Shown: positions 1 through 7,922, counted from the stretch's first letter. The stretch: 64,000 bases of DNA from Verrucomicrobiia bacterium (GCA_026125285.1 JAHCLO010000009.1:62001-126000); one strand, 5' to 3'. The notes: generated from the sequence alone by a model not told the origin. Numbers and translations are program-made.

Positions 1-100
1 TGCGGTCCAACACCGTCGGTCCGCGCGCCAGCCGGAACAAGCCCAGCAAAATGGCCAGCGTAAGCCCGCCCAGACACAAGATGAGCACAGCCTGAATCAT
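1..100 (-). CDS. mrpF: MrpF/MnhF-type cation antiporter subunit F (partial, runs off the window)
   Basis: Only the first 33 codons are in the window. They encode a hydrophobic helix followed by the motif RGPTVLDR, which is characteristic of subunit F of the Mrp/Mnh multisubunit Na+/H+ antiporter. The ATG lies in an ATGA overlap with the stop codon of the upstream mrpE-like gene, so the two are translationally coupled. The complex exchanges cytoplasmic Na+ for protons in the inner membrane; the rest of the operon should lie to the left of the window. Confidence 0.8.
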   Translation of the reverse strand, partial: MIQAVLILCLGGLTLAILLGLFRLARGPTVLDR

Positions 101-576
101 CGGGTGAAACGGAGCATGGGAGTTTTCAGCCGTTCGTCAATCTGCCGGCGGATCGCCTCCGGCGCATCCGCATCCAAGGCGTGGATGACCAGGGTGCGGA
201 AATCATCACTTACGTGGACGGCGGTGGTGCCGGGAGTCAGAGTGATGCAGTAGGAAAGTAACAGGATCTCGCCGGGGCGCAGGCCGCTGACGTCGTAGCG
301 GATGAAATTCGGATGGAGGGATTCCCGGCTTTGAAACAAGACGATGCGCGCCACGCTCAGGTTGGCGATCACGAATTCTCGGGCGAAGATCAACCCAAAG
401 CGCACCAACGCCAGGCAGCGCCGCGGATATGCGACCGCCCCCGGCAACACGGCGTTGAACACTGCCAGCATCGCGAACCCGATGCCGAACCCGATGAAAA
501 AGTCCGCCGTCGCCCGCCGGCTGCTCAAGAGCAACCAGATGACCGCGATTACGAGATTGAGTGCGAGCGCTTTCAT
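97..576 (-). CDS. mrpE: MrpE/MnhE-type cation antiporter subunit E
   Basis: A 159-residue protein, the usual length for MrpE. The start at 576 (MKALALN) is chosen because the family begins directly with a hydrophobic helix; an upstream in-frame start at 648 would add a non-conserved basic tail. Two N-terminal membrane segments span about residues 5-45, followed by a cytoplasmic domain with the family feature LTPGTTAV near residue 115. The 3' end overlaps mrpF by ATGA. Role: structural/assembly subunit of the Mrp Na+/H+ antiporter in the inner membrane. Family assignment is confident from sequence pattern; substrate is assumed from the family. Confidence 0.85.
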   Translation of the reverse strand: MKALALNLVIAVIWLLLSSRRATADFFIGFGIGFAMLAVFNAVLPGAVAYPRRCLALVRFGLIFAREFVIANLSVARIVLFQSRESLHPNFIRYDVSGLRPGEILLLSYCITLTPGTTAVHVSDDFRTLVIHALDADAPEAIRRQIDERLKTPMLRFTR

Positions 577-886
577 GGACTTGCCCCGAACTGGCCAACG
601 GAGCGGAGTATAGATGACACAAAAAACAACTGTCAAACCGCCTGCCAATTCAGTGGCGACAACGCAACCGCGAGTTTCCGCGCCTGATCGCGTTCAGTCG
701 CCATCCAGCGGACGGAAGTCGGGTGGGGCTGGCTTCAGCATTGGGAGTTCGCCGCCCCCTGGAAAACGGAACTTTGGCGGTGAGGATGCGCCGAAGCGTT
801 TGAACCAATCCCGTGAAATTCTGATCAAGTTTTTTCTTGCTCCAATTCACTGGTCCGGTGTAAAAGCGTCGCACACTAACTCATTT
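577..886. other. Intergenic region between divergent mrpE and the PEP-CTERM gene
   Basis: These 310 bases separate divergently transcribed genes and so should hold both promoters. I see no RNA gene, no strong hairpin and no convincing protein; an open frame that extends the PEP-CTERM gene upstream through this region lacks the features of that family and precedes its signal peptide, so I treat it as non-coding. Confidence 0.5.
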
Positions 887-1849
887 ATGAAACTTAGAAC
901 ACTTCTTTCACTGGCCTGTGGAGCGCTTATCGGCATCGCCCACGTCCCGGCTTCGGCGCAGATACTGTTCCAAGATAACTTCGACGTGGATTCCACAGCG
1001 AACTGGACTGTGAATGGCGGTCCAAGCGATGAATTCGCTGACTTCTTCTTCGACTACAGCACGGTAGGGATTCCATCGGCACCGAATTCCGGCGGCACAA
1101 CCCGCGGACTAAAGATGTACGCCAACCACACGGATAACATCTTCGGCGGCTTCAGCGTGTCGCCTACCGGCCAGTCCTTCTCGGGCGATTACGAGTTGCG
1201 CTTTGACCTGTGGATCAACTTCAATGGCCCGGCGCCCGCGGGAGGAAATGGCTCCACCCAGCTAACGGGTGCTGGCATTGGCTCCACCGGGACGACGGCC
1301 CAGTGGCCGGGGGCCGCCACCAAGGACGGCGTTTGGTTTGCCACCACCGGTGACGGGGGCAGCGCTTCGGATTACCGCGCATACTCAACCGCGGCGCCGA
1401 CCAGCTATGCGGCCGGGAACGAGGTCTATGCCGCTCCGGGCGGGGCAATCAACAACACGGCTGCCTATTACGCGTCGCTGGGCGAAAACACGCCTCCGGC
1501 CGCACAGACGGCCCTGTATCCTCAACAAACAGGTACAAGTGCGGCGGGCGCCCCCGCATTTGCCTGGCACGATGTCTCGATCGTGAAAGCGGGGGATACG
1601 ATTACGTGGTCCATTGACGGGCTGCTCATTGCGACCATTGATACGACCACAGTGACACTCGCTGGGGAGAACATTCTATTTATGTACTCGGATGTCAACG
1701 CAACCAGTTCCACCGATCCAAATGCCATCCATTTGCTTTTTGGGTTGGTTGATAATGTAACGGTGATGGCAGTCCCAGAGCCTTCGGTTTTTGCCTTAGG
1801 CATCCTCGGCATTGCGGGGATTTACGTCGCCCGGCGCCGCAAGAAGTAA
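887..1849 (+). CDS. PEP-CTERM sorting domain protein (secreted)
   Basis: A 320-residue secreted protein. The start at 887 gives a clean signal peptide (MKLRTLLSLACGALIGIAHV, cleavage after ASA near residue 24). The middle is Gly/Ser/Thr/Asn-rich with the look of a jelly-roll or lectin-like beta domain (QILFQDNFDVDS near the mature N-terminus). The C-terminus is a canonical PEP-CTERM signal: VPEP, a short hydrophobic helix, then RRRKK. In PEP-CTERM/exosortase systems such proteins are cleaved and anchored or released at the surface, often with exopolysaccharide. No exosortase is visible in this window. A strong terminator follows directly. Confidence 0.9.
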   Translation: MKLRTLLSLACGALIGIAHVPASAQILFQDNFDVDSTANWTVNGGPSDEFADFFFDYSTVGIPSAPNSGGTTRGLKMYANHTDNIFGGFSVSPTGQSFSGDYELRFDLWINFNGPAPAGGNGSTQLTGAGIGSTGTTAQWPGAATKDGVWFATTGDGGSASDYRAYSTAAPTSYAAGNEVYAAPGGAINNTAAYYASLGENTPPAAQTALYPQQTGTSAAGAPAFAWHDVSIVKAGDTITWSIDGLLIATIDTTTVTLAGENILFMYSDVNATSSTDPNAIHLLFGLVDNVTVMAVPEPSVFALGILGIAGIYVARRRKK

Positions 1850-2188
1850 AGCAAACGATAGATCATTTTGAGCCGCCCTGAGTAGGGCGGCTTTTTTGTT
1901 TCTGCCAGTAGTTTGGAGCGGAGGGAGGTCATTCTTCGGCGAGACAGTCAGTGTCAGGAACTCCTCGACGCGAAGCAGGAGTTGCCGCCGGTTCATGCCG
2001 GCCAGCTTGCGGTGCAGGCACTCGACGTGGGTATGAACCGTGTGAAGCGAAATGCCAAGGCTTTGTGCGATGCCTACGTCGGAATCGTCATCAAAAATGC
2101 CCCTTGCGATCTGTAGTTCGCGCATGGAGAACTTGAAACTGCGGGCGAACTCCTGCCAGGCGTGTTCCGAGAACATGGCCGAACCCAT
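1796..2188 (-). CDS. LuxR-type helix-turn-helix transcriptional regulator (small)
   Basis: A 130-residue protein if started at 2188 (MGSAMFSEHAW); a start at 2176 is also possible. Residues about 10-75 form a GerE/LuxR HTH: MRELQIARGIFDDDSDVGIAQ, then LGISLHTVHTHVECLHRKL, close to the consensus for the DNA-recognition helix. No receiver or ligand-binding domain is present, so it is a stand-alone DNA-binding protein. The 3' end overlaps the convergent PEP-CTERM gene by 54 bases and covers its terminator. The C-terminal tail after about residue 85 is not conserved-looking. Target genes are unknown. Confidence 0.7.
   Translation of the reverse strand: MGSAMFSEHAWQEFARSFKFSMRELQIARGIFDDDSDVGIAQSLGISLHTVHTHVECLHRKLAGMNRRQLLLRVEEFLTLTVSPKNDLPPLQTTGRNKKAALLRAAQNDLSFALLLAAPGDVNPRNAEDA
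1871..1897 (+). terminator. Rho-independent terminator after the PEP-CTERM gene
   Basis: A perfect 9-bp stem (AGCCGCCCT at 1871-1879 with AGGGCGGCT at 1884-1892) with a 4-base loop and a following run of T. It lies inside the 3' coding part of the convergent LuxR-type gene. Confidence 0.9.
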
Positions 2189-2380
2189 CGGGCGCGTGTG
2201 GCCCCGGTGCTTGGGCGGGACCGGACACGTCACGCGACAATTCCGTTCGCATCCGAGGAAAAAACTTCTCCCCAGTGTAACCAAGGCAGTGTGCTCCGCG
2301 TAGATAACAGTGGCGGCTAATTGCGATTTCGCAGGGTGCGGGATTTGTGGTTGTCTCGCCGCAAACCTGACATCAATTAC

Positions 2381-3364
2381 ATGAACCAGAAGATTCTAAT
2401 TCTCGGTGTCGGCGTGCTCCTTGGGGCGGCTGCGCTGTATGTTTTAACCGATCGCGCCAAGCAATCCGGAGACATAGCGGCAACGGACTCGGCAGCTTCC
2501 ACGATGGAGGACACGGTGAGTGGTCCAGCCCGGGATTCGCTACCGCGCCGGGTCGCGCCGCCGAGACTGGAGGAAACAGCAGCGAGGCCGGCCATCATCG
2601 CAGCGCCTCCCCCGCCGATCAGCGCCTGGGATCGTCTCGCTCAAAGATACGGAGTGGAGAAAACCACCCTCTCCAGCAAAATCACCTCCAATCTCACCAG
2701 CGTTATCAATGATGGAGTTGAACTGGCCAACACGGCGGCACGGAATTCCGGAGCCGCGTCGCTGGCCGAAGCCGCCAGCAAGGAGATGCTGCGCAATGCG
2801 TCCGGCCAACTCGGCCTCACCGAGGAGCAACACCAACAGGCGGCGGCCGTGATCCAGTCCGCCGTCAATAAGCGGATGACGGCCATTGAGGACCTCACGC
2901 AAGCGATGCGGAGTGAGCCGGAGCAGATCATGGAGATGCTGCTCGCCGGCGATGCCCTTGCCCGAAATCAAATCACGCAGGACGAATACGACCAAATCAC
3001 CTTTCAAACCCGCAACATGCTTCAGCAAATGACTGGCTATATCACAGGCAGGCCCGTCCAGAACGCCGACTCCCAGTTCCTGCTGGACCCCGAAACCACG
3101 GCTCAACTCAATGCCATCCTCACGCCCGACCAGCAGGTCAAACTCGCCGAGATGACCGCCGCCTTTGCCCGGGAGGTTCAGACCCGGCAGGCTTCCGCCG
3201 ACCGATCCCGCATGCCCTTCCAACCCGGCCAGATCCCCGTCATGGAACTCGAGCGGCTGGATCAGACCGTTGCTTCGGTGAAACAGATGGCGGAAGCCGG
3301 GCGATTGATGTTGGAGGCCATGAAAACCATGAAGGACGCCAATCCGGGCGGCGCTCGTCCGTAA
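2381..3364 (+). CDS. Membrane-anchored helical protein of unknown function
   Basis: 327 residues, not recognised. The start at 2381 (MNQKILILG) gives an N-terminal membrane anchor at residues 4-24; a Pro-rich linker follows (APPPPIS near residue 75), then a long, mostly helical domain with many Gln/Glu/Met (EEQHQQAAAVIQSAVNKRM, LTPDQQVKLAEM). The pattern resembles the periplasmic helical proteins of the Spy/CpxP kind in composition, but I cannot assign it. It is monocistronic; a degraded GH9 gene lies immediately downstream. Confidence 0.75.
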   Translation: MNQKILILGVGVLLGAAALYVLTDRAKQSGDIAATDSAASTMEDTVSGPARDSLPRRVAPPRLEETAARPAIIAAPPPPISAWDRLAQRYGVEKTTLSSKITSNLTSVINDGVELANTAARNSGAASLAEAASKEMLRNASGQLGLTEEQHQQAAAVIQSAVNKRMTAIEDLTQAMRSEPEQIMEMLLAGDALARNQITQDEYDQITFQTRNMLQQMTGYITGRPVQNADSQFLLDPETTAQLNAILTPDQQVKLAEMTAAFAREVQTRQASADRSRMPFQPGQIPVMELERLDQTVASVKQMAEAGRLMLEAMKTMKDANPGGARP

Positions 3365-3369
3365 AGGGG

Positions 3370-3635
3370 GCGAAGAATCCCTATCGCGCGGGCGTGCCTT
3401 CATCTGGTGCTCGAACAACCTCCTCGTGGCCCTGGTCACGCAATGCCTGATGTATGAGCGCATCTTCAAATCCTTGCGCGGCGTGGCCATCACCGAACCG
3501 GACCCGCTGGCGGCGTTTCAAGGCGAACTGGCCGTGTACCACGACGACGTGCAGGATTACTCGACCAACGAACCCACGATGGACGGGACCGCCTCGGCGA
3601 TTCTGATGTTTGTGCTGTGTGCGGGTGGGCGATAA
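3370..3635 (+). pseudogene. Remnant of a GH9 cellulase-like gene (C-terminal part, frameshift plus internal deletion)
   Basis: The frame at 3399-3635 encodes FIWCSNNLLVALVTQC followed by AVYHDDVQDYSTNEPTMDGT, which matches the C-terminal region of GH9-type endoglucanases, including the conserved Asn-Glu of the catalytic proton donor region. Upstream in another frame is KNPYRAGVP, the natural continuation, so a one-base shift near 3397-3399 breaks the gene. From memory of the family, the segment between the WCSNN part and the FKSLRG part is normally about 80-100 residues long; here they are fused (CLMYERIFKSLRG), so an internal deletion has removed the middle. The rest of the gene is absent. 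Confidence 0.65.
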
Positions 3636-3825
3636 AGGTGGCCGACTCGCGGAGTCGTCCGGGGTCACGATTGCTCCCTTTTGCTCGTCGCCTTTGGTTC
3701 AATGAACACCCACTGTTCCGGGCGGAATTTTGACCTTGGAAGCCGCTCTTATTGCAAGCCCCTGAAATAACAAACAACGTTGTTTCATTTCTTAAGCTGC
3801 TTTTGAAACAGTGAAACCATGGTTG

Positions 3826-4257
3826 TCAGCGTAACTCCAAGACGTCAACGAGTCCCGCTATCTCGTTCACCTTGTGCCTGTGCAGGAAACGCTCGACCTT
3901 CAGCATGACAAGCGACTTTTCCGGGGCATCCTTAATCCTGTACTTGAGTTGCGAAAGGAAGAACTCGGCGGCTGCGTTAACCACGCTGGAGTGCGCCCCC
4001 CGCGACCTTATCCTCCTCAGCTCCTGCACCATTTTCGGTGCGAATTCAAAGTCAACGGTAGCTCTTCGGAGTTCAGCGGTTGCGGATGACGACTGTTCGA
4101 TGGACTTGAACGGTTCATCGGATGCTTTCACCGCTGCGAAAAAGCGATAGTAGACGTTCGCCACAGTGTTGGCCAATTCATAAGGAATATCGTCGAGCTT
4201 GCCCAAATCGCTGAGCACTGCTTGCCGACAGAGCTCCTGAAGCGTCGTTCGGCTCAT
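3826..4257 (-). CDS. Unknown protein, second gene of a coupled pair
   Basis: 143 residues, soluble, no recognised domain. It starts MSRTTLQELCRQAVLSD and has charged helices at the C-terminus (LKVERFLHRHKVNEIAGLV). The ATG sits in an ATGA overlap with the stop codon of the gene at 4254-4523, so the two products are probably made together. Base composition is lower in GC than the neighbours and the pair lies between a GH9 remnant and a transposase remnant, which suggests an acquired module. Whether it acts in defence, toxin-antitoxin or something else cannot be told from sequence. Confidence 0.6.
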   Translation of the reverse strand: MSRTTLQELCRQAVLSDLGKLDDIPYELANTVANVYYRFFAAVKASDEPFKSIEQSSSATAELRRATVDFEFAPKMVQELRRIRSRGAHSSVVNAAAEFFLSQLKYRIKDAPEKSLVMLKVERFLHRHKVNEIAGLVDVLELR

Positions 4258-4523
4258 AATGGTGAGTTCACGGATGCAGCATCGGCTGGAAGCATCTCGT
4301 CGAGCTTCTTGGCAACCAGTTCACTCAATCGCGTGCTATTCACGATGGTTTTGGCGAAGTGCTGGGGTTGAATCTCCTCAACGTCCGCAGTCTTATAGGG
4401 CTGCTCGAACTCCTTTATCATCCGCACAAACATCTCTCCGTCTCGGGTGAAGATTAAGGTGTAGATCTTGTCCCACGCCAATGAGTCTTCAGAAGCTAAA
4501 TGGTACTCTCGCAGGTAATTCAT
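4254..4523 (-). CDS. Unknown protein, first gene of a coupled pair
   Basis: 89 residues, acidic and soluble (MNYLREYHLASEDSLAWDKI at the start). No domain recognised. It is translationally coupled through ATGA to the 143-residue gene that follows. The two genes together are about 700 bases and make a self-contained low-GC unit. Confidence 0.55.
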   Translation of the reverse strand: MNYLREYHLASEDSLAWDKIYTLIFTRDGEMFVRMIKEFEQPYKTADVEEIQPQHFAKTIVNSTRLSELVAKKLDEMLPADAASVNSPL

Positions 4524-4536
4524 TCAGTTTGTTCGC

Positions 4537-4776
4537 TTAACCGCGCCCAACCATCGGATTGCGCTTGAGCTGCAGCGCATTTAAGCGCCGAATGTGGGCG
4601 GTCTCGTTTGCATTGGCAAGATGCCTACACCCCATGCACAATCGTTCCGCAATCCATTCCAACGTCATCACCGTCTCGCTTCGCAATCGCGCCGCCATGT
4701 TTACATTGGCCGCATCGGTTTTGCGTCGCTGCGCCAAATCTCGAAAGTCTTCGTCATTTTTTGCCCGAACACGAGA
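4537..4776 (-). pseudogene. C-terminal remnant of a REP-associated (RAYT, Y1-type) transposase
   Basis: Reading on the minus strand gives NDEDFRDLAQRRKTDAANV, then MAARLRSETVMTLEWIAERL and CMG. The pattern RLR-ET-MTL-WIAERL-MG is the conserved C-terminal tail that I associate with REP-associated tyrosine transposases of Verrucomicrobia and Planctomycetes. The catalytic HUH/Tyr domain is missing upstream, so this is a fragment. It lies about 0.8 kb from a palindromic REP-like element at 5532-5597, the kind of repeat these enzymes act on. Confidence 0.55.
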
Positions 4777-4783
4777 ACATGAT

Positions 4784-5338
4784 TCAAGTTTTTCCCAGTT
4801 GCGCGAAGATGTCGCGGTAAAACTCGGGATGGCTTTCCCAGGTTTGCGACGTGATCAAGCGACCATCCACCACGCTTTCCTTGTCCACCCACTTGCCGCC
4901 GGCTTGTTCCACTTCCAACCGCACATTGCGATAGCACGTCAGCGTCCGCCCGCGCACCAGGCCCGCCGCTACCAGGATTTGCACACCGTGACAGATGGAG
5001 AATATCCATTTGCCCTGCCGATGAAATTCCTTCACCAGCCGGATCACCTTGGGGTCGTGCCGCAGGAACTCCGGCGCGCGCCCGCCAATCAACAGCACCG
5101 CCGCATACTCGCGCACCTTCACCTGCGCGAAGGTCAGGTCGCTGGGAATACGGTAACCGGGCCGCTCGACGTAGGTGTTCCAATCCGGTTCGAAGTCGTG
5201 AATGACTCCGTGCAGCAGCTTTTTCTTCGTGGCCGCAATGGGCGCGGCGTAGCCCGCCTCGCGGAAACGATGTTGCGCGTAGTAAATCTCCAGCGATTCG
5301 CCGGAGTCGTCAGTGATGATGAGAACTTTCTTGGGCAT
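4784..5338 (-). CDS. DJ-1/PfpI family protein
   Basis: 184 residues when started at 5338 (MPKKVLIITDDSGESLE), which places the first beta strand at the N-terminus as in the family. The nucleophile elbow is SICHGVQILV near residues 110-119 with the conserved Cys, and a second signature RGRTLTCYRN follows; the C-terminal part has LITSQTWESHPEF, resembling the family's LVTSRTPDDLPAF region. Members include intracellular peptidases, glyoxalases and chaperone-like deglycases; the exact activity is not predictable. It stands alone, with a palindromic repeat in its upstream region. Confidence 0.88.
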   Translation of the reverse strand: MPKKVLIITDDSGESLEIYYAQHRFREAGYAAPIAATKKKLLHGVIHDFEPDWNTYVERPGYRIPSDLTFAQVKVREYAAVLLIGGRAPEFLRHDPKVIRLVKEFHRQGKWIFSICHGVQILVAAGLVRGRTLTCYRNVRLEVEQAGGKWVDKESVVDGRLITSQTWESHPEFYRDIFAQLGKT

Positions 5339-5531
5339 GGTGTGTGTCAATGGGGATCGGTTTGGGGCCGCGCGCCGCACTCTGGAGAAGCCGGCTTAAG
5401 CGATATGTTCATCGGCATCGAGGTTATGCCTCCGCACGCGGGCGACAAGTGTTTTCCCGTGGAAGCCTGGGGGGTTTGCGGCGGTAATCAGGTCCTTTGC
5501 CGGTCAACCAGAAGTGGAAGCGCCAAGAATC

Positions 5532-5597
5532 GGAGCGCCGATCACCGATCCGGCGCGTTGGGATGGAGACACGGGCCGGATCGGAGATCGGCGCTCC
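5532..5597. repeat. REP-like palindrome
   Basis: A long imperfect inverted repeat: GGAGCGCCGATC at 5532-5543 pairs with GATCGGCGCTCC at 5586-5597, and the inner 11 bases (5544-5554 with 5575-5585) pair with one mismatch, giving a stem of about 23 bp around a loop of about 20 bases. No T-run follows, so it is not a simple terminator. It sits in the 410-base gap between the DJ-1 and DUF1080 genes; the rest of that gap shows nothing recognisable apart from the probable promoters. Confidence 0.85.
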
Positions 5598-5748
5598 TTC
5601 CCCGTTGCTCGATCAGGGGTTTATGTAGCGAAGGGTTTCACCAAACGCACAGGATCAAAGTGCCACCTTTTGATTGCATTTTGGCCGGACTGCCGCTCGA
5701 ATGGAGGCACGGACTGCACCGACAACCAAATTCAAACGCACACCAATT

Positions 5749-6393
5749 ATGAGAACACACCAACGGCTCCAGGCTTTGACCCGCGGCGCGGCGGGACTGC
5801 TTGCCACCCTGTCCGTGCTCGGCCTGGTTTCCACCGCTCAAGCCGCCGCCGGCTCAGACGGGCTGATCCCGATTTTCAACGGCAAGGACCTCACCGGCTG
5901 GAAAGTGCCGGAGCCGAATCCGTTCTGGAAGGTCGCGGACGGCGTGCTCATCGGCGAAAACGACGAGCAACTCAAGGGCAGCATGCTTTGGACGGAGAAG
6001 TCCTACGGCGATTTCGTCATCGAATGTGAATCCCGCTGGATCGGGGAAATTGACAGCGGCATCATGCTGCGAAAACCGCAATTGCAATTGCAGTTCGGCG
6101 TGTCGCGCAGTCTCAAGCGCGATCTGACCGGCTCGTTTTACACCGGCGGCGCGGAACGCTATCCCGAGGCCGGTCAGGCGAAAAACCTCGAGAAACTGCT
6201 CAAGCCAGATGACTGGAACAAGTTTCGATTGGAGGCCAAAGGCGACACCTTCACGGTGTGGATCAACGGCCAGCAGGCGGTGCAGTATGTGAATCCGAAA
6301 TATCCCGAGCCCGCGCCGATTGGCTTGCAGATTCACGGCGGGCTGAAAATGAAGGTGGAGTTCCGCAACGTTCGGGTGAAGGAACTCAACTAA
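5749..6393 (+). CDS. DUF1080 (3-keto-disaccharide hydrolase-like) secreted protein
   Basis: 214 residues with a signal peptide (MRTHQRLQALTRGAAGLLAT, cleavage near AQA, residue 36). The start at 5749 is chosen because it begins the signal peptide. The mature part carries the DUF1080 signature IPIFNGKDLTGWKV at its start and a concanavalin-like fold pattern (FVIECESRWIGEIDSGIMLR; GLQIHGG near the end). DUF1080 proteins are abundant in Verrucomicrobia and Planctomycetes; the domain is now named after 3-keto-disaccharide hydrolase activity. It should act in the periplasm on glycosides. A second member lies at 45134. Confidence 0.9.
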   Translation: MRTHQRLQALTRGAAGLLATLSVLGLVSTAQAAAGSDGLIPIFNGKDLTGWKVPEPNPFWKVADGVLIGENDEQLKGSMLWTEKSYGDFVIECESRWIGEIDSGIMLRKPQLQLQFGVSRSLKRDLTGSFYTGGAERYPEAGQAKNLEKLLKPDDWNKFRLEAKGDTFTVWINGQQAVQYVNPKYPEPAPIGLQIHGGLKMKVEFRNVRVKELN

Positions 6394-6412
6394 GCTCAGA
6401 CCTCGCGGAGTT

Positions 6413-7129
6413 TCAAATCTCTGGCTCCTTCTCCGTGGTCGCGTCCGCAGCCGACTCACTGGTCGTTTGCTGCATGGCTTCGACCGAAGCGTAGTGAACC
6501 CCAAGATTGTGCTGCGCCGTCTTGTCACCCTGGCGCGCGGCGCGGATGAACCAGCGCACCGCCTGTTGCGTGTCCTGCGGCACGCCGCGACCGGTCTGGT
6601 AGCACAAGCCCAGGTTGCACTGAGCGGGGGCGACTTCTTGTTCGGCGGCCCGGCGATACCAGTTGGCGGCTTCGGTGAAGTTCTGCGGGACGACCTGGCC
6701 CTGTTCGTAGAATACTCCGAGGTTGAATTGGGCCTGCGGTTCACCAGCCTCCGCGGCGGAGTGATACCATTTCACTGCCTCGGCGTAGTTCTGCGGCACT
6801 CCTTGGCCGGTTTCGTAGAGCATGCCGAGATTGAATTGTGCCGCTGGATCGCCTTGTTCGGCGGCCTCACGAAACCACTTGGCGGCTTCGCCATATTCCT
6901 GCGGCACCCCCTGGCCGGCCAGGAAGCAGAAGCCCAGATAGCACTGGGCCACCGGATCGTTCTGGTCGGCAGCACGGCGAAACCACTTCACCGCCTCCTG
7001 ATAGTCCTGTTTGGTGCCCTGACCGGTCTGGTAGCAGGCGCCAAGGTACGATTGCGCCTGCGGGTCGCCCGCCACCGCGGCCTTGTGCATTTCTTCAAAC
7101 GACTGCCATGTCCGGCGATTATTGCTCAT
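6413..7129 (-). CDS. Sel1-repeat (SLR/TPR-like) protein
   Basis: 238 residues started at 7129 (MSNNRRTWQSFEEMHKAAVA). From about residue 20 there are five full Sel1-like repeats of 36 residues and a partial sixth, each of the form AQxxLGxxYxxGQGVPQxYxEAVKWFRxAAEQGD. Such repeats form a helical solenoid for protein binding. No signal peptide is seen with this start. It is convergent with the DUF1080 gene, the two stop codons being 20 bases apart. Partner unknown. The repeat structure produces a long spurious antisense frame on the plus strand. Confidence 0.88.
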   Translation of the reverse strand: MSNNRRTWQSFEEMHKAAVAGDPQAQSYLGACYQTGQGTKQDYQEAVKWFRRAADQNDPVAQCYLGFCFLAGQGVPQEYGEAAKWFREAAEQGDPAAQFNLGMLYETGQGVPQNYAEAVKWYHSAAEAGEPQAQFNLGVFYEQGQVVPQNFTEAANWYRRAAEQEVAPAQCNLGLCYQTGRGVPQDTQQAVRWFIRAARQGDKTAQHNLGVHYASVEAMQQTTSESAADATTEKEPEI

Positions 7130-7653
7130 GCGATTCGCTGGCGGTGAAACTGTGTTGGCTCGGCCGCCCCTGCGCCGCCGCCCCGATGCATAGAGTAAGG
7201 ACGCTTCGCTGAATTTCAAGTTGCGTTTCCAGTCCTGCGTGGGCGGCGTCCAAGTCGGATAACAACCAAATCCCCACGGCGCTCCTCTCTTTGCTGCTTG
7301 CCGCTCTGCGCCAGCGCCTCAGCGAAATGATGGTCCCCAACCGATGGGCTCGCGGCGGATTCTGTAGTTCGCCGATCGGTTGCCAGCAAGCCCGGCACGC
7401 GTGGCCTGTCGGCAATGGACAATGTCTCGAACCTGTACGCAGGCGCGCGCTGATTCAGCATGGACGGAGCAGCAGGAACTTCGGCACGCAGCGAGGGAAG
7501 GCTTGCGGGGCTCGCGGCTGAGTGCGGCGATTTGAGCAGGTTGCAGCCAGACACACCGTATCTGGAGTGCGCAGCAAGGGGAGCCCCGCGCAATCTGGGG
7601 AATAACTTGCGGGCGCAAACCTAACTGGCACGCGGTTAGCTTTTTCTGCGGCA
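7130..7653. other. Gene-poor region upstream of the Sel1-repeat gene
   Basis: Several overlapping frames exist on both strands here but none shows a domain, a plausible start context or a consistent amino-acid composition. I see no RNA gene or strong hairpin. It probably holds the Sel1 gene promoter and decayed sequence. Confidence 0.4.
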
Positions 7654-7878
7654 ATGAAATCAGCCAATCCTACCCGAATTAGCAAGCTTGTTGAACGCTA
7701 CTATAAACCCGTGTTTCGGTTTGCCGCGCAGCTTTGCGGGAATCCCGGTCAGGCAATGGTCTTGACCCAACGCACGTTTCAGCGGGCGTTGCGCCAGAAC
7801 CGCGGACGGCCGCTCCCAGCCAACACCCGCACCTGGCTGTTCACGCTGCTGTTCCAAGATTATGTTGAAAGTGTTTAA
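7654..7878 (+). CDS. Short sigma-70 region-2-like protein, truncated
   Basis: 74 residues. LVERYYKPVFRFAAQLCGN and RTWLFTLLFQDYVESV resemble region 2 of ECF sigma factors (the VYRFALRLTGNPAEAEDLTQ part and the WLFTI helix). Region 4, needed to bind the -35 element, is absent: the frame stops just after region 2. It is therefore either a truncated sigma factor gene or a small region-2-only protein. It is convergent with the helicase gene at 7923. Confidence 0.45.
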   Translation: MKSANPTRISKLVERYYKPVFRFAAQLCGNPGQAMVLTQRTFQRALRQNRGRPLPANTRTWLFTLLFQDYVESV

Positions 7879-7922
7879 GGTCGGACAGGACGGCGCACGA
7901 ATGGCCCGGCCAAGTCGCCGAA

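Noticed and set aside
2540..3493. 317-codon open frame on the minus strand
   Set aside because: Antisense to the membrane-anchored helical protein, which has a proper N-terminal anchor.
3772..3785. 14-base palindrome AAACAACGTTGTTT downstream of the 143-residue unknown gene
   Set aside because: Too short and without a loop or T-run; could be chance.
4559..5752. 397-codon open frame on the plus strand
   Set aside because: It covers the transposase remnant and the DJ-1/PfpI gene in antisense and extends through the palindrome; no domain.
6467..7147. 226-codon frame on the plus strand opposite the Sel1 repeats
   Set aside because: The regular repeats of the Sel1 gene produce a repetitive but meaningless antisense product.
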